From Bacteroidales bacterium (GTDB taxonomy: Bacteria; Bacteroidota; Bacteroidia; Bacteroidales; Muribaculaceae), in contig SFNC01000008.1 in NCBI GenBank assembly GCA_004554255.1, forward strand, positions 1-35,076: a stretch of DNA of 35,076 bases, in the 5' to 3' direction. The position numbers were made by a program, and so were the translations under genes. The notes below the pieces were generated by a model. That model did not search any database and had not been told where the DNA came from. It was given only the letters and a program-made list of their open reading frames with translations. How positions within the stretch are numbered: the first letter of the stretch is position 1; every line of letters starts with the position of its first letter. Positions 22,542 to 30,034 of the stretch are shown piece by piece.

Positions 22542-24385
22542 GAATAAATTGGGAAAAATACGGCATAGACGCGCCACGCGGGACTTCGGGCAACAAGAAG
22601 GTGTTATGCCCCGAATGCCACGACCAACGCCGCGACAAGCGCGACAAATCGCTTTCAATCAACCTTGCGACAGGCGAGTTCAAATGCCATTATTGCGGGT
22701 TCAGCGGCTGCGCCGCCGAAAAGGAAGAATGGGAACGCCGCCCGTGGCACAACGCCGCCCCGATACGCAAGGCCAAGCCTGTGTATAAGAAGCCCGCGCC
22801 GCGCCCCGCCGCCCCTGTTGACGACAATGTGCTTGCATGGTTCAAGAGCCGAGGCATATCGGTTGAAACGGTGGCCGCACTCCGCATAACTTCTGGTATG
22901 GAATGGATGCCGCAGAAGCAGGGACAGGCCAATACGGTTCAGTTCAACTACTACCTAAATGGCGAGCTTATCAACACGAAGTTCCGCACCGGCGACAAGT
23001 GTTTCAAGCTCTGTTCGGGGGCGCGGCTTATCCCGTACAATATCGACGCTATCAAAGGCTCCAAGGAGTGTATTATCACGGAGGGCGAAATGGACGCTCT
23101 GTCGTTCTACGAATGCGGGCGGCATGACGTTATCAGCGTCCCCAACGGGGCAAACGCCAACCTCGACTATCTCGACGATTTCATAGAGGATTACTTCGAC
23201 GACAAGGAGGTTATCTACATAGCCTCGGACACCGACACTAAGGGCGTGGAGCTGCGCGACGAGCTGTTGCGCCGCTTCGGCGTTGAACGCTGCCGCGTCC
23301 TCGAATATGGCGAGGACTGCAAGGACGCCAACGAACACCTCCAAAAGTACGGGCGGGAAAGCCTGTTGAAATGCCTCGCGGACGCTCCCGAAATCAAGGT
23401 TGACGGGGTGTTCACGGTAAGCGATTTTGAACAGAGCCTCGACGCGCTGTTTGAACACGGTATGCAAAAGGGCGTAGTGATAGGCCACGAGAATTTCGAC
23501 CGCCTGTTATCGTTTGAGACGAAACGCCTATGCGTGGTAACAGGTATTCCAGGCAGCGGCAAATCGGAGTTCATCGACGAGATAGCCGAGCGGCTCAATA
23601 TGCGCTACGGGTGGCGGTGGGCTTATTTCAGCCCCGAAAACGCCCCGCTCGCCTATCACGCGGCCAAGCTGATAGAGAAGTTCACGGGCAAGCATTTCAG
23701 CCCGCAGCACCTAACATACGGGGAGTACAGACAGGTAAAGGAACACCTCGAACAGGACTTCTCGTTCATAGCCCCGACAGATAATTATCGGGTTGACAAC
23801 ATCCTCGAAAAAGCTAAATACCTCGTGAGGCGGCGGGGTATCAAAGGTCTTGTAATAGACCCGTACAACCGCCTCGAAGCGGAACAGGGGCAGCGCAGTG
23901 AAACCCTGTATATATCGGAGCTATTAGACAAGCTCACGACCTTTGCGCAAATAAATGACGTATTGATAATACTTATGGCGCACCCGACCAAGCAGCCCAA
24001 AAATAAGGACGGCGTGGTTGAGGCTCCAACACTATATGACATCAGCGGCTCGGCCAACTTCTTCAACAAAGCGGATTTCGGCATAGTCGTACACCGCGAC
24101 CGAATAAATGACACGGTGGAGGTTCACGTCCAAAAGGTGAAGTTCCGACACCTCGGAGAGTGCGGCACAGCCCTGTTCAAATACAACCTTAACAACGGGC
24201 GATATACCCCGTTTACGAACGGCATTGACCCTGTATGGGATAACAATAACCACCTGCAACAGGAGGCGGCACAGCGGGCGCGAGAGGCCGAGGAAGCGGC
24301 GCGATTTAACTTCGGCGACGACCTGCCTCCCGCCGATGATCCGTTCTCGTTTACTCCCCTCGATGATAACGAAGTTCCATTTTAA
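22538..24385 (+). CDS. phage primase-helicase (zinc ribbon, TOPRIM, RecA-like helicase)
   Basis: This 615-residue T7 gp4-like protein has a zinc-binding CPEC...CHYC (Cys24, 27, 50, 53), a TOPRIM primase domain (IITEGEMDALS near 182, ASDTDTKG), and a DnaB/RecA-like helicase with P-loop GIPGSGKS (about 336-343), SPENAPL and a Walker B-like GLVIDPYNR. It would prime and unwind during phage replication. It ends in an acidic tail DDNEVPF, like the SSB C-terminus. ATG 22,538 was preferred to 22,526 because it makes an ATGA overlap with the preceding stop. Confidence 0.93.
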   Translation: MRINWEKYGIDAPRGTSGNKKVLCPECHDQRRDKRDKSLSINLATGEFKCHYCGFSGCAAEKEEWERRPWHNAAPIRKAKPVYKKPAPRPAAPVDDNVLAWFKSRGISVETVAALRITSGMEWMPQKQGQANTVQFNYYLNGELINTKFRTGDKCFKLCSGARLIPYNIDAIKGSKECIITEGEMDALSFYECGRHDVISVPNGANANLDYLDDFIEDYFDDKEVIYIASDTDTKGVELRDELLRRFGVERCRVLEYGEDCKDANEHLQKYGRESLLKCLADAPEIKVDGVFTVSDFEQSLDALFEHGMQKGVVIGHENFDRLLSFETKRLCVVTGIPGSGKSEFIDEIAERLNMRYGWRWAYFSPENAPLAYHAAKLIEKFTGKHFSPQHLTYGEYRQVKEHLEQDFSFIAPTDNYRVDNILEKAKYLVRRRGIKGLVIDPYNRLEAEQGQRSETLYISELLDKLTTFAQINDVLIILMAHPTKQPKNKDGVVEAPTLYDISGSANFFNKADFGIVVHRDRINDTVEVHVQKVKFRHLGECGTALFKYNLNNGRYTPFTNGIDPVWDNNNHLQQEAAQRAREAEEAARFNFGDDLPPADDPFSFTPLDDNEVPF

Positions 24386-24399
24386 CCCGACACAGGCCG

Positions 24400-24597
24400 A
24401 TGAAAGCGATAATCTATAAACAGAACACGAAGCAGGGCAAGGTGTATCGGACAGCCCTGTATCTGCTCGGGGTCTGTGTCTATGTTGAGGAATACCCCGA
24501 CGAGGGACAGCCCCGCCCGAAGCCCATAGGCTTCACACAATTTCCCTCCGCAGCCCCTACCGAGGTGGAGGACGAGGACTATTACGAAGATGAATAA
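24400..24597 (+). CDS. hypothetical phage protein, acidic tail
   Basis: 65 residues: a short strand-rich N-terminus (KAIIYKQNTKQGKVYRTALYLLGVCVYVEEYP) and a strongly acidic C-terminus (EVEDEDYYEDE). No family recognised. The start is in the recurring leader CACAGGCCGATG. Confidence 0.65.
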   Translation: MKAIIYKQNTKQGKVYRTALYLLGVCVYVEEYPDEGQPRPKPIGFTQFPSAAPTEVEDEDYYEDE

Positions 24598-24616
24598 CCC
24601 GTTAAATAACAGCATT

Positions 24617-24796
24617 ATGACAGAGAAAATGAAAACAGCGGCCTACGCCGCCGACGGCAGAAGCACAAGGTGCAGCGAGTGTCCGTTACAGCCCTGCCGC
24701 CCCGCCATTTATAAGGCTTGCACACAGGCTTTCGTCGAGGGCTTCCGTAAGGGCGCAGAGTATCAGAAGCAACAATCCAAAACACCCGCGAAATGA
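24617..24796 (+). CDS. small Cys-rich phage protein
   Basis: 59 residues with four cysteines in CSECPLQPCRPAIYKAC, suggesting a small metal-binding knuckle. ATG 24,617 (context cattATGAC, as at 25,210) is preferred; ATG 24,590, overlapping the previous stop, would add nine residues. It ends in an ATGA overlap. Function unknown. Confidence 0.65.
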   Translation: MTEKMKTAAYAADGRSTRCSECPLQPCRPAIYKACTQAFVEGFRKGAEYQKQQSKTPAK

Positions 24797-25188
24797 AAGA
24801 AACATTTTATCAGCTCACAGGCCACGACATCTACCCCGTCGAATGGACGCAGTGTCCTGTAAACCATATTTTCCGCGACAGGGAACAGGCCGTACAATGG
24901 CTGTTAGACACTATCGACGAAAACAGGACATACCTCGAAACCGACCGAATGGAACGGGGTATAAACTACCAAGAGACCGAACACAGGGTAAACGGTCGAG
25001 TGTGGAACTACGAGGCCATACAAGAGTATGACATCCGAACACCCGAGGGAAAGGCCGCGTGGCTTGAATGCCCGCGATTGTCGGGCTGTATAGACCCCGA
25101 ATGCTATAATCCTACCCTCGGTAAAAATGCGGCCTGTGTACAGCGCGAAATGGCCGTAAAATTAATCCTCCGTGAAATAGAAGTATGA
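24793..25188 (+). CDS. hypothetical phage protein, 131 aa
   Basis: Soluble acidic protein with scattered cysteines near the C-terminus (CPRLSGCIDPECYNPTLGKNAACV), possibly metal binding. The N-terminal half is helical with EQAVQWLLDTIDENRTYLE. No family recognised. Confidence 0.7.
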   Translation: MKETFYQLTGHDIYPVEWTQCPVNHIFRDREQAVQWLLDTIDENRTYLETDRMERGINYQETEHRVNGRVWNYEAIQEYDIRTPEGKAAWLECPRLSGCIDPECYNPTLGKNAACVQREMAVKLILREIEV

Positions 25189-25209
25189 ACCCCCAAAATA
25201 AAAAACATT

Positions 25210-25410
25210 ATGACAAAGACAAACGCGGTCGAAATAGCCCGCAAGAGGCTTGAAAACACAGCCTACGAAATCGATGCCAAATACGGCATAGAAATCCACT
25301 CGGTACACTTCACGGTCGTTACCTCCGAGGACGACCCCAAACCCCACATCTCGGCTCGGCTGTGTTACACGGACACCCGCGACGAGCAGGTATCAACCAC
25401 ACGCGAATAA
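25210..25410 (+). CDS. hypothetical phage protein, 66 aa
   Basis: A helix (VEIARKRLENTAYEID) is followed by two or three probable beta strands (IHSVHFTVV, ISARLCYTD). No family recognised; five bases separate its stop from the MazG-like gene. Confidence 0.65.
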   Translation: MTKTNAVEIARKRLENTAYEIDAKYGIEIHSVHFTVVTSEDDPKPHISARLCYTDTRDEQVSTTRE

Positions 25411-25415
25411 CAGGT

Positions 25416-25718
25416 ATGGACGCAGACAAAGTAATCATCTACCGACAAGCCCTCGACCAATACGGGTTCACAGCCCAAAAGGAAATGGTCTTCGAGGAAA
25501 CAGGCGAGCTGCAAAACGCCCTTGCCAAGTTCATTCGGGGGCGCGGTACGCAAAAGGCCGTAATTACCGATCTTGCAGACGTTTCCATTATGGTTGAGCA
25601 GATGGCTCGGCTGTTCGGACAGGAGGACTTCGCGGCTGAAAAGGAACGTAAGCTGAATAGGCTCGCCCGCCGCCTCGGAACCACAAACGGTAATAAATCA
25701 AACAGGAAAAAGCGATGA
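25416..25718 (+). CDS. MazG-like nucleotide pyrophosphohydrolase
   Basis: This 100-residue all-alpha NTP-pyrophosphohydrolase has the metal-binding helices EETGELQNALAKF (about 27-39) and ITDLADVSIMVEQMARLFG (about 51-69), the EExxE...D layout of MazG-like enzymes. Phage copies are usually thought to clean up or rebalance (d)NTP pools or lower alarmones. ATG 25,416 was chosen because the longer frame would start well inside the preceding gene. It ends in an ATGA overlap with the next gene. Confidence 0.85.
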   Translation: MDADKVIIYRQALDQYGFTAQKEMVFEETGELQNALAKFIRGRGTQKAVITDLADVSIMVEQMARLFGQEDFAAEKERKLNRLARRLGTTNGNKSNRKKR

Positions 25719-26056
25719 ACGAACTGACCGCAGGGGTATACCCCCTCGCTCCCGACTGCAAGGCTTTCGTGCGAGGAGGGCAAGTGATAGTGTCAAAGAA
25801 GCGTAACACTGTTGACGTTACACCCCGCTGCCGCAACTGCAAGCACTTCGGCAAGGGACACAGCCTATACAACCAACGGCAAGACAGCCCTGTATGCTTC
25901 GCCCGTCCCAAGGAAAACGGCAGAATGAATGGCTACGCCGCTGACGTGTGCGCACAAAAACGCTATTATGCCACACAGGGGCAATTCCGCGCCTGTAATA
26001 AATACGCCCCAAAAGACCCCGACAATGGAAAGACGACAGATAGTCCGAGCCGCTGA
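25715..26056 (+). CDS. Cys-rich, probably zinc-binding phage protein
   Basis: 113 residues with CRNCKHFGKGH (near 39-49), VCFARP, VCAQK and RACNKYAP, enough cysteines for one or two zinc sites. A similar CRDCAHSY arrangement occurs in the gene at 33,662. Function unknown. It overlaps the next gene by 32 nt. Confidence 0.7.
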   Translation: MNELTAGVYPLAPDCKAFVRGGQVIVSKKRNTVDVTPRCRNCKHFGKGHSLYNQRQDSPVCFARPKENGRMNGYAADVCAQKRYYATQGQFRACNKYAPKDPDNGKTTDSPSR

Positions 26057-26273
26057 ACAATGGCTTCAAAAAGACCTCACGAACCGCGCCAACTTCGTGC
26101 TGATGTCCGAGAGTGAGGCAGACGGCCACGGCCACGGCTCGGCCACAATAGGCGGCAACCCCGCACTGATGATAGACAGCCTCGCCAACGCTATGTTGAA
26201 AGACCCTGCGGTCGCCCACATAGTCGCGGACGCTGTGGAGGCGTACAACGCCGAAAAGATACAGATGAATTAA
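26025..26273 (+). CDS. hypothetical phage protein, 82 aa
   Basis: Helical protein (RRQIVRAAEQWLQKDL; PALMIDSLANAMLKDP; HIVADAVEAYNAEKI) with a His/Gly-rich link DGHGHGSA. No family recognised. ATG 26,025 gives the plausible length; the longer frame from 25,929 reads through the previous gene. Confidence 0.65.
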   Translation: MERRQIVRAAEQWLQKDLTNRANFVLMSESEADGHGHGSATIGGNPALMIDSLANAMLKDPAVAHIVADAVEAYNAEKIQMN

Positions 26274-26294
26274 CCCCATAAACAACAACCAACT

Positions 26295-26663
26295 ATGCCA
26301 AACTACGGTATCAAAATCGACCTCCTCAAATTGCGAGGTGCGAGTGTGCGCAACATACAGGGGCGCACCGCAACGAAGCGTTGCCTCATTATCCCTGTTG
26401 ACGAGTGTGACGGTATGTTCCTCGGTGAAAAGGGCTGTTATCTTTCGCTCACGGCGATTGAAATGCAGAACCCGCAGTATAACGACACTCACTGCATTAA
26501 GCCCGACATACCCCGCGAGAAGCGCGAGGCAATGACGAAAGAGGAACAGAACGCTATCCCCATTGTGGGAGGCCTCCACGCGATAGAAGTAAAGCAGCCC
26601 ACAATGCAAGTAAACGGCACAATGGGGGCTGACGCTTTCGCCGACGAAGATCTGCCGTTCTAA
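26295..26663 (+). CDS. phage protein with SSB-like C-terminal tail
   Basis: 122 residues: a strand-rich body (GIKIDLLKLRGASV, KRCLIIPVDEC, CYLSLTAIEM, HAIEVKQP) ending in ADEDLPF. An acidic tail with terminal Pro-Phe is the protein-docking tip of bacterial SSB, and a similar tip ends the primase-helicase here. A phage single-strand DNA-binding protein or a replisome partner is the natural guess, but no OB-fold signature can be confirmed by eye. Confidence 0.7.
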   Translation: MPNYGIKIDLLKLRGASVRNIQGRTATKRCLIIPVDECDGMFLGEKGCYLSLTAIEMQNPQYNDTHCIKPDIPREKREAMTKEEQNAIPIVGGLHAIEVKQPTMQVNGTMGADAFADEDLPF

Positions 26664-26679
26664 ACCTCAATCCTCACAG

Positions 26680-26731
26680 GCGGGACAGCAAAGACCGCCG
26701 ACAGGGGGAGCGCAATGCTCCCCGTTTGTCG
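26680..26731 (+). terminator. two consecutive hairpins between operon segments
   Basis: GGCGG...CCGCC (26,680-26,699) is followed by CGACA-G-GGGGAGC-GCAAT-GCTCCCC-GTT-TGTCG (26,699-26,731), a strong composite stem. Only short T runs follow, so termination is possible rather than certain. Confidence 0.45.
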
Positions 26732-26771
26732 TCTTACGCGATTTGCGCCCGTATGTCAACCCGAAAAGAGT

Positions 26772-27146
26772 ATGAATAACCAATCTAACGTCTCAAAGCG
26801 CAAAACGCGACAGACGGCGAATCAGCAAAAATTAACTGACTTGTTTACGTCGATAGTCAAGGCCGACATCGGCGAAACCTGTGTCAAGGAGTACAGGTTC
26901 CACCCGCAGCGCAGGTGGCGTTTCGACTATGCGCTGCCCGAACATAAGATAGCCCTCGAAGTGGAGGGCGGCGTGTGGACGGGCGGGCGGCACACGTCCC
27001 CGAAAGGCTTTCTCAACGACATGGAAAAGTACAACACAGCCACGCTCATGGGCTGGCGGGTGTTCCGCACGACCCCCGAAGAACTTGTGCGCTCGGCCAC
27101 GCTGAACCTGTTGCGACAGGCCATATCGGGTGAGTTACAGAGCTGA
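26772..27146 (+). CDS. small PD-(D/E)XK-type endonuclease-like protein
   Basis: 124 residues. RFHPQRRWRFDYALPEHKIALEVEGGVWT (about 45-73) has a D followed by an E-x-E pattern in adjacent strands, as in Vsr/DUF559-type and phage PD-(D/E)XK nucleases, then HTSPKGFLNDMEKYNTATLMGWRVFR. Likely a DNA nuclease used in repair, recombination or restriction. ATG 26,772 fits relatives; the frame is open 19 codons further upstream. Confidence 0.75.
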   Translation: MNNQSNVSKRKTRQTANQQKLTDLFTSIVKADIGETCVKEYRFHPQRRWRFDYALPEHKIALEVEGGVWTGGRHTSPKGFLNDMEKYNTATLMGWRVFRTTPEELVRSATLNLLRQAISGELQS

Positions 27147-27147
27147 C

Positions 27148-27166
27148 AGGGCTATTTTTATGCCCT
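27148..27166 (+). terminator. short hairpin after the endonuclease-like gene
   Basis: AGGGC (27,148-27,152) pairs with GCCCT (27,162-27,166) around an A/T loop, just past the stop and before the next promoter. Stem of five; no clear T-run after it. Confidence 0.35.
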
Positions 27167-27173
27167 CACCCTG

Positions 27174-27204
27174 TTTACTTTATAAACATTATTTGCTAAC
27201 TTTG
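27174..27204 (+). promoter_or_regulatory. promoter of the SAM synthetase / methyltransferase / decarboxylase cassette
   Basis: TAACTTTG at 27,197-27,204 fits the Bacteroidetes -7 consensus, with TTTA at 27,174-27,177, 19 nt upstream. The transcript would start near 27,211, 13 nt before ATG 27,224. It looks like a host-sigma promoter that could work independently of the early operon. Confidence 0.55.
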
Positions 27205-27223
27205 CAATTAAAATCAGTACAAT

Positions 27224-28264
27224 ATGATTGAATTTTCTGAATATGTGTCGCTCGGACACCCCGACAAGGTGGCCGACTATATCAGTCAATACCTCCTCGA
27301 CCGATACATAGAGCGCGACCCGAACACCCGTTATGCGGTGGAGGTGCAAATCAAAGGCCACAGGGCTGTCCTCGGCGGCGAGGTGTCCTCGGCTGTCAAG
27401 TTCACGCCCCGCGAGATAAACAACTTCGTCTGCGAGGCTGTGAACGAAATCGGCTATACCCGCGCCTATCAAGACAAGTGGGGTGCGGAAAACACTATCT
27501 GCGGCGATGACATCAACGTGCAGGAATACATAAGCCAACAGTCCCCCGACATCGCACAGGGGCTTGACGGGTGGGGCGACCAAGGCATCTTCTTCGGTAT
27601 GGCAACCCCCGACCGCATGACCTACGGAATGCCCTATGACCACACGCTCGCAAAGGAGCTGTGCAAAGGGCTGTTTGAAAGCGGCCTCGGCGGGCTTGAC
27701 ATCAAGACACAGATCGTTACCAACGGCGGCTTCCCTGTGAAAATCATCGTGGCGATCCCCCTCGACCCCGACAGAGGCACGATAACCCCCGAACAGGTAG
27801 AGAAGTATGTCCGCTGCCGTGTCAGCAGTCCGAAGCCCTACGAGGTTATTGTCAACGGCACAGGCCGCTATGTTAAGCACGGCACAATAGCCGACTGCGG
27901 CACAACAGGCCGCAAGCTCGCTGTGGACTTCTACGGGGGTAACTGCCACATCGGGGGCGGCTCTCCGTGGACGAAAGACGGGAGCAAGGCCGACCTCGCG
28001 CTCAACCTCGTTGCCCGTCGCCTCGCCAAGAACTATACCGAAAAGCTGGGCGAGACGACATACACCCGCCTCGCCTGTTGTATCGGCAAGCGTGATGTGG
28101 ATTTCTGTGTCACTGACAGCGCGGGCAACGTCGTGGCCAAGGGCGTTATGCCGCTCAACCCTGCCGAGGTAATTCGTGAACTTAAACTCGACACCCCCTG
28201 CTACGCTTCTATGTGCCGCTGGGGGCTGTTCGGCGAATTTCAAAAAGATAAACCGTGGGAATAA
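27224..28264 (+). CDS. metK: divergent phage S-adenosylmethionine synthetase
   Basis: The protein (346 residues, against about 384-430 in bacteria) would make SAM from ATP and methionine in the cytoplasm. The active-site blocks are kept: SLGHPDKVAD (His12, Asp14, Lys15), LGGEV, GDQGIFFGMAT, TGRKLAVDFYGG, and the phosphate/metal loop IGGGSPWTKDGSKADLA with its Lys and Asp residues. Most of the missing length is in loops between these. Sequence outside the motifs is far from cellular MetK, which suggests a long viral history rather than recent capture. Its TAA overlaps the next ATG by one base (TAATG), tying it to the methyltransferase. Symbol is by homology only. Confidence 0.9.
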   Translation: MIEFSEYVSLGHPDKVADYISQYLLDRYIERDPNTRYAVEVQIKGHRAVLGGEVSSAVKFTPREINNFVCEAVNEIGYTRAYQDKWGAENTICGDDINVQEYISQQSPDIAQGLDGWGDQGIFFGMATPDRMTYGMPYDHTLAKELCKGLFESGLGGLDIKTQIVTNGGFPVKIIVAIPLDPDRGTITPEQVEKYVRCRVSSPKPYEVIVNGTGRYVKHGTIADCGTTGRKLAVDFYGGNCHIGGGSPWTKDGSKADLALNLVARRLAKNYTEKLGETTYTRLACCIGKRDVDFCVTDSAGNVVAKGVMPLNPAEVIRELKLDTPCYASMCRWGLFGEFQKDKPWE

Positions 28265-29826
28265 TGCAGACCGAAGAAGTAAAACTCAGCCAAGTAACCG
28301 TCAACAGTGCGAACCCCCGTACCATTAGCAAGGAGAAGTTCGACAAGCTCATAAACAGCATACTCGTCCTCCCGAAGATGTTGGAGCTGCGCCCTGTTGT
28401 CACGGACGACGCAATGGTTGCCCTCGGTGGCAATATGCGTTACAGGGCGTTGTCGGCCATATCCGATATGAGCCTCGACGAAATCAGCAGCCGCCTCGGG
28501 GCTATGCGAGATTTTCAGAAGAAAACCGAGGCCGAGCGCAACACCCTGTTAGCCTATTGGGACGGGTGGAAACAGAACCCCGTCGTGCCGATTGTCAAGG
28601 CGAGCAGCCTGTCGGCACAGGAGCAGCGCGAGTTCATCATCAAGGACAATGTGGGCTACGGCGAATGGGACATGGATATGCTCGCCAACGAATGGCCAGC
28701 AGAAGACCTCGACGATTGGGGGCTTGACGTGTGGCAAGACCCGAAAGACGGAGAGGCCGGCTCGGGCATGGAAACCAACAGCGCGAAAGAGGGGTCAAAG
28801 GACGGCTCGTTGAGTGAGCGGTTCGTCGTCCCCCCGTTCTCTATCCTCGACACCCGCAAGGGCTATTGGCAAGCCCGCAAAAAGCTGTGGCGGGACATTA
28901 TCGGGGACATGGGAGAGAGCCGCAACGACACGCTGATAACCTCTCCCGAAATTAAGTATAAAGACCTGTACCTCAAGACCCGCAAGCACCGCGAGGAACT
29001 GGGCATAACATTCGTCGAATACCTCGACAAATATGTGTCCGACGAGGTAAAGGAGCGCGAGGCTTCAAAGGTGCTGTCGGCGGGCGTGTCCCTGTTAGAT
29101 CCTGTTATGTCCGAAATCGTCTGCAAGTGGTTCGGCACACAGGGCTGCAAGACCTTTGACTGCTTCGCGGGCGATAGCGTGTTCGGCTATGTGTCGGCCT
29201 ACCTCGGCAACGAGTTTACAGGCGTTGAACTGCGCCCCGAACAGGCCGAAATCAATAACGCCCGTGTGGAGGGTATGTCAGCCCGCTATATCAACGACGA
29301 CGGACAGAACGTCGGCAAGCACATAGCGGCCAACAGCCAAGACCTCCTGTTCAGCTGTCCCCCGTATTTCGACCTCGAAGTGTATAGCGACCTCCCCAAC
29401 GACGCTTCCAACCAAGGCTCATACGAGGACTTCATCGGCATACTTCGCAACGCTTTCACGGCGGCTCTCGGCTGCTTGAAAGACGACCGATTTGCCGTGA
29501 TTGTAGTCGGCGACGTGCGCAATAAGAAAACAGGATGTTACTACGACTTCTGCGGCGATATCAAGCGCATATTCCGCGACAACGGGGCTGAGCTGTATAA
29601 CGAAATAATCCTCGTCGAAACGGGCGCGTCAACAGCCCTGCGGGCTGGGCGGTACATGGAGAGCCGCAAGGTAGCCAAGATGCACCAAAATATCCTCGTG
29701 TTCTATAAGGGCAACACCAAGAACATCAAGTCTAACTTCCCCAAGATTGAGTATGCAAGCGAAGATTTGGAACAATTCCGCATGGATTCGGGAAACGAAC
29801 CCGACGGAGATACGGAGCAAGTATGA
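28264..29826 (+). CDS. ParB-domain DNA methyltransferase
   Basis: 520 residues in two parts. The N-terminal ParB/sulfiredoxin-like domain shows SANPRTISKEKFDKLINSI and ALGGNMRYRALSAI (about 15-65). A linker block (VPPFSILDTRKGYWQ) leads to the SAM-dependent DNA methylase, with motif I FDCFAGDSVFG (about 298-308), VELRPEQAEIN, and catalytic motif IV SCPPYFD (about 364-370). The (S/D)PPY class methylates exocyclic amino groups (N6-adenine or N4-cytosine). A phage copy usually protects phage DNA from restriction or regulates expression. ATG 28,264 (TAATG) preferred over GTG 28,255. Its last 74 bases overlap the SpeD-like gene. Confidence 0.92.
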   Translation: MQTEEVKLSQVTVNSANPRTISKEKFDKLINSILVLPKMLELRPVVTDDAMVALGGNMRYRALSAISDMSLDEISSRLGAMRDFQKKTEAERNTLLAYWDGWKQNPVVPIVKASSLSAQEQREFIIKDNVGYGEWDMDMLANEWPAEDLDDWGLDVWQDPKDGEAGSGMETNSAKEGSKDGSLSERFVVPPFSILDTRKGYWQARKKLWRDIIGDMGESRNDTLITSPEIKYKDLYLKTRKHREELGITFVEYLDKYVSDEVKEREASKVLSAGVSLLDPVMSEIVCKWFGTQGCKTFDCFAGDSVFGYVSAYLGNEFTGVELRPEQAEINNARVEGMSARYINDDGQNVGKHIAANSQDLLFSCPPYFDLEVYSDLPNDASNQGSYEDFIGILRNAFTAALGCLKDDRFAVIVVGDVRNKKTGCYYDFCGDIKRIFRDNGAELYNEIILVETGASTALRAGRYMESRKVAKMHQNILVFYKGNTKNIKSNFPKIEYASEDLEQFRMDSGNEPDGDTEQV

Positions 29827-30034
29827 CGCTCTGTTGAAACAGGCGGGGTTCAATATTCTGTGCTTCACAGACCACCATTTCACGCCACAGGGTTACACGG
29901 CTCTGTGGCTGCTCACGGAGAGCCATTTCGCGGTACACACGTTCCCCGAATTTGGCCGCTCGTACATAGAGCTCTCGTCGTGCAACCTCGAATACTACCA
30001 AGCATTCCTAAAACTGACAGAGAACGATGAGTAA
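29753..30034 (+). CDS. SpeD-like pyruvoyl S-adenosylmethionine decarboxylase
   Basis: 93 residues. HHFTPQGYTALWLLTESH, then VHTFPE and YIELSSCN match class 1B AdoMet decarboxylase: Glu56-Ser57 is the self-cleavage site giving the pyruvoyl group, with His62 and Cys77. The spacings (5 and 15) equal those of the Thermotoga enzyme (Ser63, His68, Cys83). SpeD makes decarboxylated SAM for spermidine synthesis; some viral and bacterial relatives have become arginine or ornithine decarboxylases, so the substrate is open. The product is a little shorter than usual (about 110-130), mainly at the ends. ATG 29,753 lies inside the methyltransferase gene; a later start would cut conserved sequence. Confidence 0.82.
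   Translation: MQAKIWNNSAWIRETNPTEIRSKYDALLKQAGFNILCFTDHHFTPQGYTALWLLTESHFAVHTFPEFGRSYIELSSCNLEYYQAFLKLTENDE

Noticed and set aside
27158..28243. Minus-strand 361-codon open frame
   Set aside because: Antisense shadow of the motif-complete SAM synthetase gene.
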